Positions 55,457-64,000 of a stretch of DNA of 64,000 nt are shown piece by piece. The translations under genes and the position numbers were made by a program. Position 1 is the first letter of the stretch, and each line of letters opens with the position of its first letter. Below the pieces are notes generated by a model, which searched no databases, had not been told where the DNA came from, and saw nothing but the letters and a program-made list of their open reading frames with translations. Source of the stretch: Microlunatus sp. Gsoil 973 (lineage in GTDB: Bacteria > Actinomycetota > Actinomycetes > Propionibacteriales > Propionibacteriaceae); contig NZ_CP046122.1 in the NCBI RefSeq assembly GCF_009707365.1, forward strand, positions 3,224,001 to 3,288,000, in the 5' to 3' direction.

Positions 55457-56602
55457 TCAGCGCAGGACTGCGGCCAGCACATCCACCAGGCGATCGACGT
55501 CGGCCTGGTTGTTGAAGCCGTGCACAGAGACCCTGATCGCCGTACCGCGGACGCTGACGTACACCCGTTCCGCGGCCAGTGCGGCTGCCACGGCCTGCGG
55601 ATCCGGCGCGTCGTCGGGCAATCGGAGACCGATCAGGTGCGGCGACCGGGTCGAGGCGTCCGGTGCTTCCAGACCGAGTGGCGCGACGCGTTCGACCAGC
55701 CGGGTCGTCAGGTCCCCAGCGTGCCGGGCGATGCGCTCCGGGCTGCAACGGTTGATCAACTCCAGCGACGCCACACTGGCCGCGACGTTGGCGAAGTTCG
55801 ACACCTCGCCACTGTCGTAGCGGCGGGCGCCCGGCTGGTAGTCGTCGGTGTAGTCGACCAGCCCGGTGAAGTTCTCGCTGCCGTCGCGGGTGATCCAGCT
55901 CAGTTCGATCGGTGTCCGATCGCGCAGCGGCGGCGCAACCCACAGGAAGGCCCCGCCGTACGCCCCGAGCAACCACTTGTAGAGCGCGCCGACCACGACA
56001 TCCGGCCGGATCTCGGTGTGCGCAAACGGAACCGCGCCCAACGACTGGGTGACGTCGACGACCAGCGCCGCGCCGACGGCCCGGCAGGCCTCACCGACCC
56101 GCACCAGATCGATGGTGCTGCCGTCGGTCCAGTGGCACCCCTCGACTGCGACGACAGCCGTGCGCTCGTCGATCACCTCCAGCAGCGCCGGGGTCCAACC
56201 GGCGGCGGACTTGCCGACCGTGATCACCCGGGCATCGTTGGCGGCGGCCACCGCACGCCAGCTGTAGACGTTGGACGGGAACTGGTCGCCGAGCAGCACG
56301 ATGGTCGATCGTGGGCGGACCGGCAGGTTCGCGGCGGCGGTGGCGATCCCGTAGCTGACCGAACCGACGATCGCCACACCGTCGGGGTCGCCGTCGAGCA
56401 GGTCGGCGATGGAGCTGCGCAGCCGGGCGACCGGCGCGAAGAAGTCGTCGACGGTGATCGTCCACGGACGACTCTTCGCCGCCAGTGCAGTCGTGCCGGC
56501 GGCCACCGCCGAGGTGGGCAGCGGTCCCATGTACGCCGTGTTCAAGTAGGCATCATCGTCAGCCAGGTGGAACTGGTCACGGATGTCCACCGGATCAGGC
56601 AT
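55457..56602 (-). CDS. Class V aminotransferase-like PLP enzyme
   Basis: A 381-residue PLP enzyme related to cysteine desulfurases and kynureninase. NTAYMGPLPTSAVAA, then IVGSVSYGIATAAANLP (phosphate-binding region), AAVVVDVTQSLGAVPF (Asp of the PLP pyridine N), and VVGALYKWLLGAYGGAFLWV with the Schiff-base Lys. RRYDSGEVSNFANVAASVASLELI and IRVSVHGFNNQADVDRLVDVL close it. No desulfurase active-site Cys loop is seen, so an aminotransferase or lyase role is more likely. ATG 56602; 18 bp after the stress-protein stop. Confidence 0.88.
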   Translation of the reverse strand: MPDPVDIRDQFHLADDDAYLNTAYMGPLPTSAVAAGTTALAAKSRPWTITVDDFFAPVARLRSSIADLLDGDPDGVAIVGSVSYGIATAAANLPVRPRSTIVLLGDQFPSNVYSWRAVAAANDARVITVGKSAAGWTPALLEVIDERTAVVAVEGCHWTDGSTIDLVRVGEACRAVGAALVVDVTQSLGAVPFAHTEIRPDVVVGALYKWLLGAYGGAFLWVAPPLRDRTPIELSWITRDGSENFTGLVDYTDDYQPGARRYDSGEVSNFANVAASVASLELINRCSPERIARHAGDLTTRLVERVAPLGLEAPDASTRSPHLIGLRLPDDAPDPQAVAAALAAERVYVSVRGTAIRVSVHGFNNQADVDRLVDVLAAVLR

Positions 56603-56619
56603 CGGGCCGCCGGAGATGG

Positions 56620-57498
56620 TCAGTGCGACAGGTCGACGACGGCAACCGGTCGGTCCGCCTCGTGCAACACCTGCCGGCTCACCGATCCGAGGAGGAGCCG
56701 CTTGACGAACCCCTTGCCGTGCGAGCCGACAACGATGAGTTGAGCGTCCTTGGACTGGGTCAGGATGGCATCGGCCGGGGAGTCCTCCACCGTCACCTTC
56801 ACCACCTCGACGGATGCCGTCTCCGGCGTCCTGGCCTGCTCCAGGGCCGTGTTGAGGATCCTCTCGGCCTCCGCGGCCTCCGATTTCCGCAGTTCGACCA
56901 CCAGCTCCGGCTCGATCGGGATGGCGATCGCCGGCGTGCGATAGGCGCTGACCGCCCGCACCGTGGTCTCCCGGGCCGCCGCCTGGGTGAGGGCGAAGGC
57001 CAGCGCCGCAGTGCCGAACTCGGAATCGTCGACTCCGACCACGATCGGTCCGCTGGTCGGGCGTTGTTCGTCCTCGCTGATCACGAATACCGGGCAGGAT
57101 GCCTCGGTCGCCAGTCGGCTGCTGACCGAGCCGAGGAAGGCGCTCTTGACCGCGCCCAGACCGCGTCGGCCGACGACGATCGCGGCCGCATCCTCCGACG
57201 CGTTGATCAGCACCCAGGTCGGCGTGCCGATGACTGAGTTGGTGGTGCAGACAAGATCAGGATGTCTCTGGTTCACCGTCGTGACTGCGGCCGACAGCAG
57301 TTCATCGGCGTAATGCTGCAGCGCCTCGATCTGTGGGCCGGCGATCGTGACGCCGTAGAAGTCGACATCGGTCGGCAACGCGATGGCATAGATGATCTCG
57401 AGTTCTGTGCCGTGCAGCTCCGCCTCATCGGCGGCGAACTCGACTGCCCGTTCGCTGATCGCCGAACCGTCGATACCGACCACGATCTTGTTGCTCAT
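56620..57498 (-). CDS. Tandem universal stress protein
   Basis: A 292-residue protein with two UspA domains. Domain 1: KIVVGIDGSAISERAVEFAADEA .. AAAIVVGRRGLGAVKSAFLGSVSSRLA. Domain 2: PIVVGVDDSEFGTAALAFALTQA .. AQLIVVGSHGKGFVKRLLLGSVSRQVL. Both carry the G-2x-G-9x-G-S ATP-binding pattern, so it probably binds ATP. It is intact, unlike the paralogue at 14431-15361. ATG 57498. Confidence 0.92.
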   Translation of the reverse strand: MSNKIVVGIDGSAISERAVEFAADEAELHGTELEIIYAIALPTDVDFYGVTIAGPQIEALQHYADELLSAAVTTVNQRHPDLVCTTNSVIGTPTWVLINASEDAAAIVVGRRGLGAVKSAFLGSVSSRLATEASCPVFVISEDEQRPTSGPIVVGVDDSEFGTAALAFALTQAAARETTVRAVSAYRTPAIAIPIEPELVVELRKSEAAEAERILNTALEQARTPETASVEVVKVTVEDSPADAILTQSKDAQLIVVGSHGKGFVKRLLLGSVSRQVLHEADRPVAVVDLSH

Positions 57499-57572
57499 GC
57501 ACTCTCCTCGTCCGAGGCCTGATCAGCCGACACAGAGCCTACGCCGCAGCCCGCCGGTGTGCACGGGAGCTC

Positions 57573-58478
57573 TCACCGCGGTCGTTGCCGGAGCTGATCG
57601 TGCCGGCTGCCGATGGGGATGATCAACGGTGTGTGCGCCACCGGGTCCTCGATCACCGTGCACGACAGACCGAACACCTCGGCGACAAGTTCCGGGGTGA
57701 TCACCGCGGCGGGCGCACCCTCGGCCACGATGCTGCCGTACCGCATGGCGATCAGATGATCGGCGTACCGGCAGGCCAGGTTGAGGTCGTGCATGACGAC
57801 CACGATCGTCGTCCCCCGGCTGTGATTCAGCTCGGCGAGCAGGTCCAGCACCTCGATCTGGTGGGCCAGGTCGAGGTAGGTGGTCGGCTCGTCCAGCAGC
57901 AACACATCTGTCTCCTGGGCCAGGGCCATCGCGATCCATACCCGCTGCCGTTGCCCTCCGCTCATGTCTTCGATCGGCCGGTCGGCAAGCGACAATGTGT
58001 CGGTCGCCCGAAGTGCCTCGGTGACCGCGTGATCGTCGGCTGCCCGCCACTGCCGGAACCAGCCCTGATGTGGGTAGCGCCCGCGACCGACAAGATCGGC
58101 GACGGTGATGCCGTCCGGCGCGGTCGGCGACTGGGGCAGCAGGCCGACGATCCGGGCAAGTTCCTTGCTCGGCATGGCGTGGACGCTCCGCCCGTCCAAC
58201 AACACCTGGCCGGAGATCGGCGCCAGCAGTCGGGCGATCCCGCGCAACAACGTCGACTTGCCGCTGCCGTTGGCGCCGATGATCACCGACAGTTGACCGG
58301 TAGGAATCTGCACCGACAGCGAAGAGACGATCACCCGGTCGCCGTAGCCAAGACTGAGATCGGCCGTGCGCAGCTCGTGCATCGTGGCGGTCGCCGCGGA
58401 TGACTCGGTCGACCTGCCCGGCGTCCTTCCGGTCGCGGGTCCGGTGGCGGGTCCGGTCGCGGGTCCGGTCGGTGTCAT
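57573..58478 (-). CDS. Iron-siderophore ABC transporter ATPase (FecE/FepC-like)
   Basis: A 301-residue ATPase. Walker A VIIGANGSGKSTLLRGIA, signature EDMSGGQRQRVWIAMALAQ, Walker B DVLLLDEPTTYLDLAHQIEVLDLL and the switch His in VVVMHDLN are all clear, and DEPTTYLDL is characteristic of siderophore/B12 importers. A 30-residue N-terminal GPATGPATG.. tail, coded by repeats, precedes the domain. ATG 58478 follows GGAGGG by 5 bases. Last gene of the fec-type operon; no substrate-binding protein gene is in the cluster. Confidence 0.92.
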   Translation of the reverse strand: MTPTGPATGPATGPATGRTPGRSTESSAATATMHELRTADLSLGYGDRVIVSSLSVQIPTGQLSVIIGANGSGKSTLLRGIARLLAPISGQVLLDGRSVHAMPSKELARIVGLLPQSPTAPDGITVADLVGRGRYPHQGWFRQWRAADDHAVTEALRATDTLSLADRPIEDMSGGQRQRVWIAMALAQETDVLLLDEPTTYLDLAHQIEVLDLLAELNHSRGTTIVVVMHDLNLACRYADHLIAMRYGSIVAEGAPAAVITPELVAEVFGLSCTVIEDPVAHTPLIIPIGSRHDQLRQRPR

Positions 58479-58480
58479 GG

Positions 58481-59521
58481 TTACCCTCCGGTTCCGTGCT
58501 GATTGGTTCTGATCAGCAGCACGATCAAGTACGGGGCGCCGATCACCGCCGTCAGGATTCCGACCGGCAGTGGTATCGGCAGGAGATGTTGGGCCGCGAG
58601 ATCGGCGGCGCTGACGACAACCGCGCCGACGAGTCCGGCCGGAATGAGTGCAGTGCCGGTTCCCCCGGTCAGCCGACGTGAGATCGGTCCGGACACGAAG
58701 GCCACGAAACCGACCGGGCCGGCAGCCGCGGTGGCGATGGCTGCCAGCGCGACGGCGAGCAAGATCAACAACAGCCGGGACCGCTGCACCGACACGCCGA
58801 TCGCGGCAGCGGTGTCGTCGCTCAGTTGCAGTCCGCCGAGCCAGCGTCCGGCGATCACCGACAGCGGGATGATCACCAATGACAGGGCGGCCAGGGTGAG
58901 CATTCCGGGGGTCGATGCGTCGTTCAGGCTGCCGGTCAGCCACACGAGTACCGACTGCGCCTCCTGGATCTGTGCCCGGGTCATCAGATAATTGATCACC
59001 GCAATCATCACCGCCGCCAACCCGATCCCGATCAGGACGAAGCGGTAACCGGACAGGCCGTTGCGGTACGCCAGGAGATAGATGGCACAGGCAATCACCA
59101 GGGCGCCGGTGAACGCGAACGCGGACACGGCCACACCGCTCAGGCCGAGGATGAGGATGGCGAACACTGCGGCCGCGCTGGCGCCGGCACTGACTCCGAT
59201 GATGTCCGGAGTGGCCAACGGGTTCCTGATCATCGATTGGAAGATCGCACCGGAGATGCCGAAGCACAGGCCGACGAGGATACCGGTGATCACCCGCGGT
59301 AGTCGCAGGTCGTAGACGACGAAGTTGTTCGCAGCCGTACCGCGGGCGGTCAGGGTACGGAACAGGTCACTGAGGCTGAGCGGAAAATCGCCGATGGTCA
59401 TCCCGAGCACGAACACCGCCAGCAGCGCGATCGACAACGCAGCGGTGACGATCATCGTCCTGCGGCGCGACCGATGGCGTACCGACCGGACGATCACCGC
59501 ATCCCGGCTGAGCGCGGTCAC
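58481..59521 (-). CDS. FecCD-family siderophore permease, second subunit
   Basis: A 346-residue permease with about ten membrane helices. RLPRVITGILVGLCFGISGAIFQSMIRNPLATPDIIGVSAGA is the BtuC/FecCD signature, and GPVGFVAFVSGPISRRL with LPIPLPVGILTAVIGAPYLIVLL close the fold. GTG 59521 overlaps the first permease stop by four bases. Forms a heterodimer with the next gene upstream (59518-60636). Confidence 0.93.
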   Translation of the reverse strand: MTALSRDAVIVRSVRHRSRRRTMIVTAALSIALLAVFVLGMTIGDFPLSLSDLFRTLTARGTAANNFVVYDLRLPRVITGILVGLCFGISGAIFQSMIRNPLATPDIIGVSAGASAAAVFAILILGLSGVAVSAFAFTGALVIACAIYLLAYRNGLSGYRFVLIGIGLAAVMIAVINYLMTRAQIQEAQSVLVWLTGSLNDASTPGMLTLAALSLVIIPLSVIAGRWLGGLQLSDDTAAAIGVSVQRSRLLLILLAVALAAIATAAAGPVGFVAFVSGPISRRLTGGTGTALIPAGLVGAVVVSAADLAAQHLLPIPLPVGILTAVIGAPYLIVLLIRTNQHGTGG

Positions 59522-60636
59522 AGTTCGGACAGCTTCTTGCGGCGTACCAGGGCGATGAAGACCGGAGCGCCGATCACTGCGGTGACGATCGCCACCTGGA
59601 TCTCCCCCGGCCGGGCGATCACTCGGCCGACGATGTCGGATCCGAGCAACAGGATCGGCGCGAGCAGCATCGAGTACGGCAGCGTCCAGCGGTAGTCCGG
59701 CCCGGTGATCAATCGCGCCACGTGCGGAATGGTCAGGCCGATGAAACCGATCGGTCCGGCGGCCGCAGTGGCGGCGCCACAGAGCAACACGACGACCGCC
59801 GCCGACACGCCTCTGGCCAACCCGACGTGCGCGCCGAGGCCGCGGGCAAGATCATCACCCAATGACAGCGCGTTCAACCAGCGGCCGAGGAACAACGCGA
59901 GAACAGAGCCGACCAGGAGGAACGGCGCGACCCGCCCGACCTCGCCGAGGTCCCGCCCGGAGAGCGCACCGACCTGCCAGAAGCGGAACTCATCGAAGGT
60001 GCCCTGATGCAGCAGGAGCAGGGCCTGGGTGATCGCGGCGAACACCGCGGTCAGCGCTGCCCCGGCCAGAGCAAGCTTGATCGGCGTCGCACCCTCCCGG
60101 CCGAAGGCGGCGATGGCATACACCAGAACGGCTCCGAGTGCCGCCCCGCCGAATGCGAACCAGATGTAGCCGGAGGTGGAACCCACACCGAGGAAGGTGA
60201 TCGCCAGCACCACCGACAGCGCGGCACCGGAGTTGACGCCGAGGATGCCGGGGTCGGCGAGCGGATTGCGGGTGACGCCCTGCATGACGCAGCCGGCCAG
60301 GCCGAGCGCCGCCCCGACCAGCAGCCCGACGAGAGTTCGTGGTACCCGCAGCGTCATGACCACCAGCCGATCGGTGTCATCGGCATAGCGATCCGGCAGC
60401 CCGGCCATCACACTGTGTCCCGACATCGCGTGCCAGAGGTTGAACTCTCCGACGGTGTCCAGCACGACCCGCGTGCTGATGGTCCGGGCCCCAACCGCGA
60501 GACTGAGCATGGACAGCAGGATCAGCGCACCCACGCAAAGCAACAGTCCGGGGAGCAGTCGGGTTGTGACCCGCGTGCGGCGGCCGGACGATGCGACCGG
60601 TCGGACGCGCTCGGGCGTGCCGGTCGCAGGGCTCAT
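59518..60636 (-). CDS. FecCD-family siderophore permease, first subunit
   Basis: A 372-residue permease. LRVPRTLVGLLVGAALGLAGCVMQGVTRNPLADPGILGVNSGAA and GPIGFIGLTIPHVARLITG are the family motifs. ATG 60636 lies directly at an iron-box-like palindrome and has no ribosome site, which suggests a leaderless mRNA. First gene of a three-gene operon for ferric-siderophore (or, less likely, heme or cobalamin) uptake; iron control is inferred from the box. Confidence 0.93.
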   Translation of the reverse strand: MSPATGTPERVRPVASSGRRTRVTTRLLPGLLLCVGALILLSMLSLAVGARTISTRVVLDTVGEFNLWHAMSGHSVMAGLPDRYADDTDRLVVMTLRVPRTLVGLLVGAALGLAGCVMQGVTRNPLADPGILGVNSGAALSVVLAITFLGVGSTSGYIWFAFGGAALGAVLVYAIAAFGREGATPIKLALAGAALTAVFAAITQALLLLHQGTFDEFRFWQVGALSGRDLGEVGRVAPFLLVGSVLALFLGRWLNALSLGDDLARGLGAHVGLARGVSAAVVVLLCGAATAAAGPIGFIGLTIPHVARLITGPDYRWTLPYSMLLAPILLLGSDIVGRVIARPGEIQVAIVTAVIGAPVFIALVRRKKLSEL

Positions 60637-60649
60637 AAGGCGAGCCTAA
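60636..60649 (-). promoter_or_regulatory. DtxR/IdeR-type iron box overlapping the permease start
   Basis: TTAGGCTCGCCTTA, read towards the permease, matches the TTAGGCTAACCTAA-type core of DtxR/IdeR boxes with TTAGGC and GCCTTA half-sites. It ends in the first base of the ATG. Under iron repletion such a box should shut off the siderophore uptake genes. Confidence 0.7.
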
Positions 60650-60721
60650 CTTCGACCGTCGGGTTGCCGGAAACCCGGGCCGTTCGGTCGACAGCGGGCC
60701 GGGTAGCTTGGAAGGGTGCCG

Positions 60722-61600
60722 GTGTCACCGTTGAACGTGCTGGGCGCCAAGTTGGTGCACGCGGTCACCGACCGCCTCGCCGGTGACGGGGCGGTCATCA
60801 CCCATGCGGTTGACGACGACGAGCCCTGGTTGCCGCTGGATTCTCCCGTGCGAAAGGTGCACGGAGACGTCGCCATGCTGATCGGCGGCCTGCGCGCACT
60901 GCTGTTGCAGTCCCTGCATCCGGCGGCGATGCAGGCCGTTCATGATCATTCGGGCTACCGTTCCGATCCGTGGGGTCGGCTGCGGCGGACCGCGGCCTTC
61001 ATCGACGCCACCACGTACGGTTCGGTCGAGCAGGCTCGGGAACGGATCGACCGAGTCCGGCGGATCCACCAGCAGGTGACCGGCACGATGCCTGACCACA
61101 CCGGGTATGCAGCATCAGATCCGGAGCTGCTGTTGTGGATCCACGTCGCCGAGATGGACAGCTTCCTGGCGGCCAATCGGGCCTACGCGATCCGGCCGCT
61201 CCCCGAATCCGAGGTCGATCGCTACGTGGCTGACATGGCGATCACTGCCACGGCACTCGGCGTGACGGACCCGCCGCTCACCCATGATCGACTGCGGGAG
61301 CAACTGGAGCAATTTCGACCACTGCTGCGCGGCACCGCGCCGGCCAGGGCGGCTGCCCAGTTCTGCCTGTGGAATCCGCCGTTGACCGGGCCGGAACGCG
61401 CCGGCTATCGGGTGCTGGCACTCGGCGCGCTGGCGATCCTGCCGGCCTGGGCCCGGGCGGAGCTCGGTGTGCCGACGTCGACGATCATCGACCGCGCAGT
61501 GCTACGGCCAAGCACGCGCGCGCTGCTGATCATCCTCGACCGGGCGTTCGAAGCCGAAATGGGCCGGCGTCCATCCGAGCCTCATCCGCGGGCCGGATAG
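60722..61600 (+). CDS. MpaB/DUF2236-family oxygenase-like protein
   Basis: A 292-residue protein of the oxygenase MpaB / rubber-oxygenase-like DUF2236 family. VHGDVAMLIGGLRALLLQSLHPAAMQAVHDHSGY .. DPWGRLRRTAAFIDATTYG is the signature region, with conserved H (LHP) and R residues that may bind heme. VHGRI-type ending is replaced by LRPSTRALLIILD. GTG 60722 is preferred, six bases after GGAAGG; GTG 60716 would be too close. It diverges from the iron-uptake operon, so it might share iron control. Confidence 0.85.
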   Translation: MSPLNVLGAKLVHAVTDRLAGDGAVITHAVDDDEPWLPLDSPVRKVHGDVAMLIGGLRALLLQSLHPAAMQAVHDHSGYRSDPWGRLRRTAAFIDATTYGSVEQARERIDRVRRIHQQVTGTMPDHTGYAASDPELLLWIHVAEMDSFLAANRAYAIRPLPESEVDRYVADMAITATALGVTDPPLTHDRLREQLEQFRPLLRGTAPARAAAQFCLWNPPLTGPERAGYRVLALGALAILPAWARAELGVPTSTIIDRAVLRPSTRALLIILDRAFEAEMGRRPSEPHPRAG

Positions 61601-62709
61601 CCGGCGGGAGCGGTCTGCGGCTGTCGCCGCTGGTAGGTCCGCTGCAGCCGCACGCGTCTGGCCTGCCACAGAATCACGGCGATGCAGATGCCGTTGACGA
61701 TCAACGTTGCCAGCGGAGCGATCGGACTGCCGACGGTGTTGGAGCTGACGAACGCCTGATCCCACCCGCCGAAGAGCAAGGTGGCGATCATCAAGGTGAC
61801 GTTGTTGGAGGCATGCAGGGCAACAGACGACTCCAGGCCGCCGGTGCGCCAGGCCACGAAACACGATGCCAGCGCGAAGATCGCCAGGTCGGCGAACACC
61901 CAGGGGTCGAAACTGCCGTGGGCCAGCGCGAACACGATCACCGACGGGATCATCGCAGCGACCAGCGCGACCTTCGGACGGCCGAACCAGGAACCGACGT
62001 TCTGCAGCACCAGGCCGCGGAATGCGTACTCCTCGCCTGCCGACTGGAACGGGATGCCGATGATCACCATGATCAACAAGATGACCCAGTGCTGGGGACG
62101 CGGCCCGATCTCCTGGCCGAACGCTACCTGGAGGACGACGAAGATCACGAAGATCGGCACGGTGATCACCAGGCAACGGGCGAACCAGCGCCAACGGAAG
62201 CGGCCCGCGACCGAGGACAGATAGCCCGGCCGGACGCCGTTGACGATCCAGTTGGCCAGCATCGCCGAGGGGATCAAGGAGACCAGGCTGATGATCACCA
62301 CTGCGAAGGTCAGTGGAGCCATCGGGCTGGTCGTGGAGATCCGACGGACCACGTCGGACACCGGAGTCCCGGTGGCGACCAGCACTCCACCGACCACCAG
62401 TCCGGTGATCACCTGCACCGCGACCGCCAGTGCCGCGCAGAGCAGCACGGTGACCAGTGGTCGCCACCAGCGGTGTCGGGGGCCGCGCAGCATGTGCTGG
62501 TACTCGACCGGTGCGGTCGGCATCGGATCGGGTTGCCGTGCCCACGCGGGGACGGGATAGCCCGGCGGGAAGCCGGCCTGCGGATAACTGCCCGGCGGGC
62601 TTCCTGGTGGGAGGTTGCCCGGTGGAAAGCCCGACGGGCCGTACGGGGCCGGTTGGCCTCCGGCAGGAGGCTGGACCGGCGGCTGGTACGGCCTGTCGGG
62701 CTGCGTCAT
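61582..62709 (-). CDS. CPBP (CAAX-type) intramembrane protease
   Basis: A 375-residue membrane protein with a Pro/Gly-rich cytoplasmic N-terminus (QPPAGGQPAPYGPSGFPPG) and about eight helices. All three motifs of the family are present: SAGEEYAFRGLVL (EExxxR), VIVFALAHGSFDPW (FxxxH) and ALHASNN (HxxxN). Abi-type members process peptides or act in bacteriocin immunity; substrate unknown. ATG 62709. It overlaps the convergent MpaB-like gene by 19 bp. Confidence 0.92.
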   Translation of the reverse strand: MTQPDRPYQPPVQPPAGGQPAPYGPSGFPPGNLPPGSPPGSYPQAGFPPGYPVPAWARQPDPMPTAPVEYQHMLRGPRHRWWRPLVTVLLCAALAVAVQVITGLVVGGVLVATGTPVSDVVRRISTTSPMAPLTFAVVIISLVSLIPSAMLANWIVNGVRPGYLSSVAGRFRWRWFARCLVITVPIFVIFVVLQVAFGQEIGPRPQHWVILLIMVIIGIPFQSAGEEYAFRGLVLQNVGSWFGRPKVALVAAMIPSVIVFALAHGSFDPWVFADLAIFALASCFVAWRTGGLESSVALHASNNVTLMIATLLFGGWDQAFVSSNTVGSPIAPLATLIVNGICIAVILWQARRVRLQRTYQRRQPQTAPAGYPARG

Positions 62710-62749
62710 AGCTGCGATTGTGTCAGTCGGGGACAAACGCCCCGGCTGC

Positions 62750-64000
62750 TCATTCGGTCTTGTCCACAGCAAGTTCCGGCTCGGTGGCGCCGGCTCCGCT
62801 GCCGCCGGTGTTGCCGGCATCGGAACCGTCGTTCTCCTCCGCGATGCCGACCTGGCGGCGGGTGCTGATCACGACCATCGTCACGACGATCGCGAAGGCG
62901 GCCAGGGCGATGACGTACCGCATCGGATTCGGCGAATCCGACAGCGAGCTCATCGACACGACAGCGGGTGCGATCAGCAGTGCGACCAGGTTCATCACCT
63001 TGATCAACGGGTTGATCGCGGGGCCCGCGGTGTCCTTGAACGGGTCACCGACCGTGTCACCGATCACCGTTGCCTCATGCGCAGGCGAACCCTTGCCGCC
63101 GGCGTAGCCATCCTCGACGATCTTCTTGGCGTTGTCCCACGCGCCGCCGGAGTTGGCCAGGAACACCGCCATCAGAGTGCCGGTCGCGATGGCGCCGCCC
63201 AGATAACCCGCGAGCGCCGGCGCACCGAGGCCGAAGCCGACCGCGATCGGGGCCATGATCGCCAGCAGGCCAGGCGTTCCGAGCTCGCGCAGCGAGTCCC
63301 GCGTCACCATGTCGACGACGCGGCCGTACTGCGGCTTGCCGGTGCCTTCCATGATCCCGGGAATCTCGCGGAACTGCCGGCGTACCTCGAAGACCACGGC
63401 ACCAGCGGCACGGCCGACGGCGTTGATCGCCAGCCCGGAGAACAGGAACACCACCGCGGCACCGGCCAGCACGCCGACCAGAACGGCCGGGGCGTACACA
63501 ACGGCCTGGGAGGTGAACTTGTCGTACGCATCAGCCAACACACCACGGATGGAGTCGGTGTAGGACCCGAACAGAGCAGTCGCCGCAAGCACGGCAGTAG
63601 CGATCGCGATGCCCTTGGTGATCGCCTTGGTGGTGTTTCCGACAGCGTCCAGCTCGGTGAGGATCTGGGCGCCCTCGCCCTCGACGTCGCCCGACATCTC
63701 GGCGATGCCCTGCGCGTTGTCCGAAACCGGACCGAAGGTGTCCATCGCAACGATCACGCCGACGGTGGTGAGCAGACCGCACCCGGCCAGCGCGATGCAG
63801 AACAGCGCGACGATCCCGGAACCACCGATGAGCAGGGCGCCGAACACCGCGGCGGCGATCACCAGCGCCGTGTAGACCGCCGAGGACAGTCCCAGCGAGA
63901 TGCCGGAGAGGATGACCGTCGCGGCGCCGGTCAGGGACGTCTTTGCGACGTCGCGGGTGGGCCGGTCCTCGGTGCCGGTGTAGTAGCCGGTCAGCGACAG
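62750..64000 (-). CDS. hppA: Membrane H+-translocating pyrophosphatase, 3' part
   Basis: At least 417 residues are visible; the gene runs beyond 64000. It starts in the window as SLTGYYTGTEDRPTRDVAKTS and continues through TFGPVSDNAQGIAEM, LTELDAVGNTTKAITKG, FANSGGAWDNAKK-type (LANSGGAWDNAKKIVEDG) and HEATVIGDTVGDPFKDTAGPAINPLIK. The Lys in GNTTKA, where K+-dependent enzymes have Ala, marks the K+-independent class. It pumps protons using pyrophosphate, which the dikinase at 10135 consumes or produces. A Gly/Ala/Glu tail of about 30 residues ends the protein. Confidence 0.96.
   Translation of the reverse strand: MSLTGYYTGTEDRPTRDVAKTSLTGAATVILSGISLGLSSAVYTALVIAAAVFGALLIGGSGIVALFCIALAGCGLLTTVGVIVAMDTFGPVSDNAQGIAEMSGDVEGEGAQILTELDAVGNTTKAITKGIAIATAVLAATALFGSYTDSIRGVLADAYDKFTSQAVVYAPAVLVGVLAGAAVVFLFSGLAINAVGRAAGAVVFEVRRQFREIPGIMEGTGKPQYGRVVDMVTRDSLRELGTPGLLAIMAPIAVGFGLGAPALAGYLGGAIATGTLMAVFLANSGGAWDNAKKIVEDGYAGGKGSPAHEATVIGDTVGDPFKDTAGPAINPLIKVMNLVALLIAPAVVSMSSLSDSPNPMRYVIALAAFAIVVTMVVISTRRQVGIAEENDGSDAGNTGGSGAGATEPELAVDKTE

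Noticed and set aside
51810-55820. A 1336-codon plus-strand open frame
   Set aside because: It is antisense to topA and the methyltransferase; its protein is Arg/Gly/Asp-rich without any motif, typical of high-GC shadow frames.

Overview
The window is high-GC DNA from an actinobacterium, most likely Propionibacteriaceae (Microlunatus-like). The evidence is the WhiB protein, an Rpf-type resuscitation factor, a DtxR/IdeR-type iron box, and the chromosomal series ricT-like, holB, tmk, topA, H+-pyrophosphatase. The family assignment is inference; Actinomycetota is well supported.

Positions 1-19,300 are chromosome. A sugar ABC permease pair (34-1883) faces a LacI-type regulator across two tandem operator-like palindromes. 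Next come a TetR/quinone-oxidoreductase pair with two inverted-repeat operators, and small enzymes (VOC protein, methyltransferase, APH-like phosphotransferase). From about 7.6 to 18.7 kb lies a set of genes of the kind found in the mycobacterial DosR dormancy regulon: Acg-type nitroreductase, pyruvate phosphate dikinase, a SHOCT protein, a DoxX-like membrane protein, a tandem universal stress protein, a MenG-like methyltransferase and a GH65 sugar phosphorylase/hydrolase.

Positions 19,308-39,844 are a tandem array of two actinobacterial integrative elements (AICE-like), both inserted at the 3' end of one tRNA-Thr(CGU) gene (39,803-39,875, minus strand). A 43-bp core of that tRNA occurs three times (19,308, 26,132, 39,802). 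Element A (6.9 kb) is decayed: its replication initiator and integrase have lost catalytic segments, but it keeps a toxin-antitoxin pair, an excisionase and unknown cargo, including a DUF4429-HIRAN protein. Element B (13.7 kb) looks complete: XRE regulator, Pra-like activator, TraB/FtsK-like translocase, HTH protein, WhiB-like protein, HUH replication initiator, excisionase and tyrosine integrase. Its cargo is a full four-gene Qat antiphage system (27,138-32,087). Each element has its own pair of 11-bp-period arm repeats flanking the att core, and both carry a related hairpin plus conserved block that may be a replication origin.

Positions 39,876-64,000 return to chromosome: exported peptidase-like hydrolase, RicT-like protein, Rpf, HolB, tartrate dehydrogenase-like enzyme, Tmk, a degenerate CYTH/CHAD protein, TopA, a methyltransferase, a class V aminotransferase, a universal stress protein, a ferric-siderophore ABC uptake operon behind an iron box, an MpaB-like oxygenase, a CPBP protease and the 3' part of an H+-pyrophosphatase. 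Two unusual repeats lie here: a 9+9 inverted array of 19-bp units (45,711-46,055) and a 38-52 bp dispersed repeat in three copies, one inside a coding region.

Caveat: at least six conserved chromosomal genes are each broken by one single-base indel, some clearly in homopolymer runs. This may be sequencing error rather than real gene loss, so frameshifted genes are described as if repaired and flagged.
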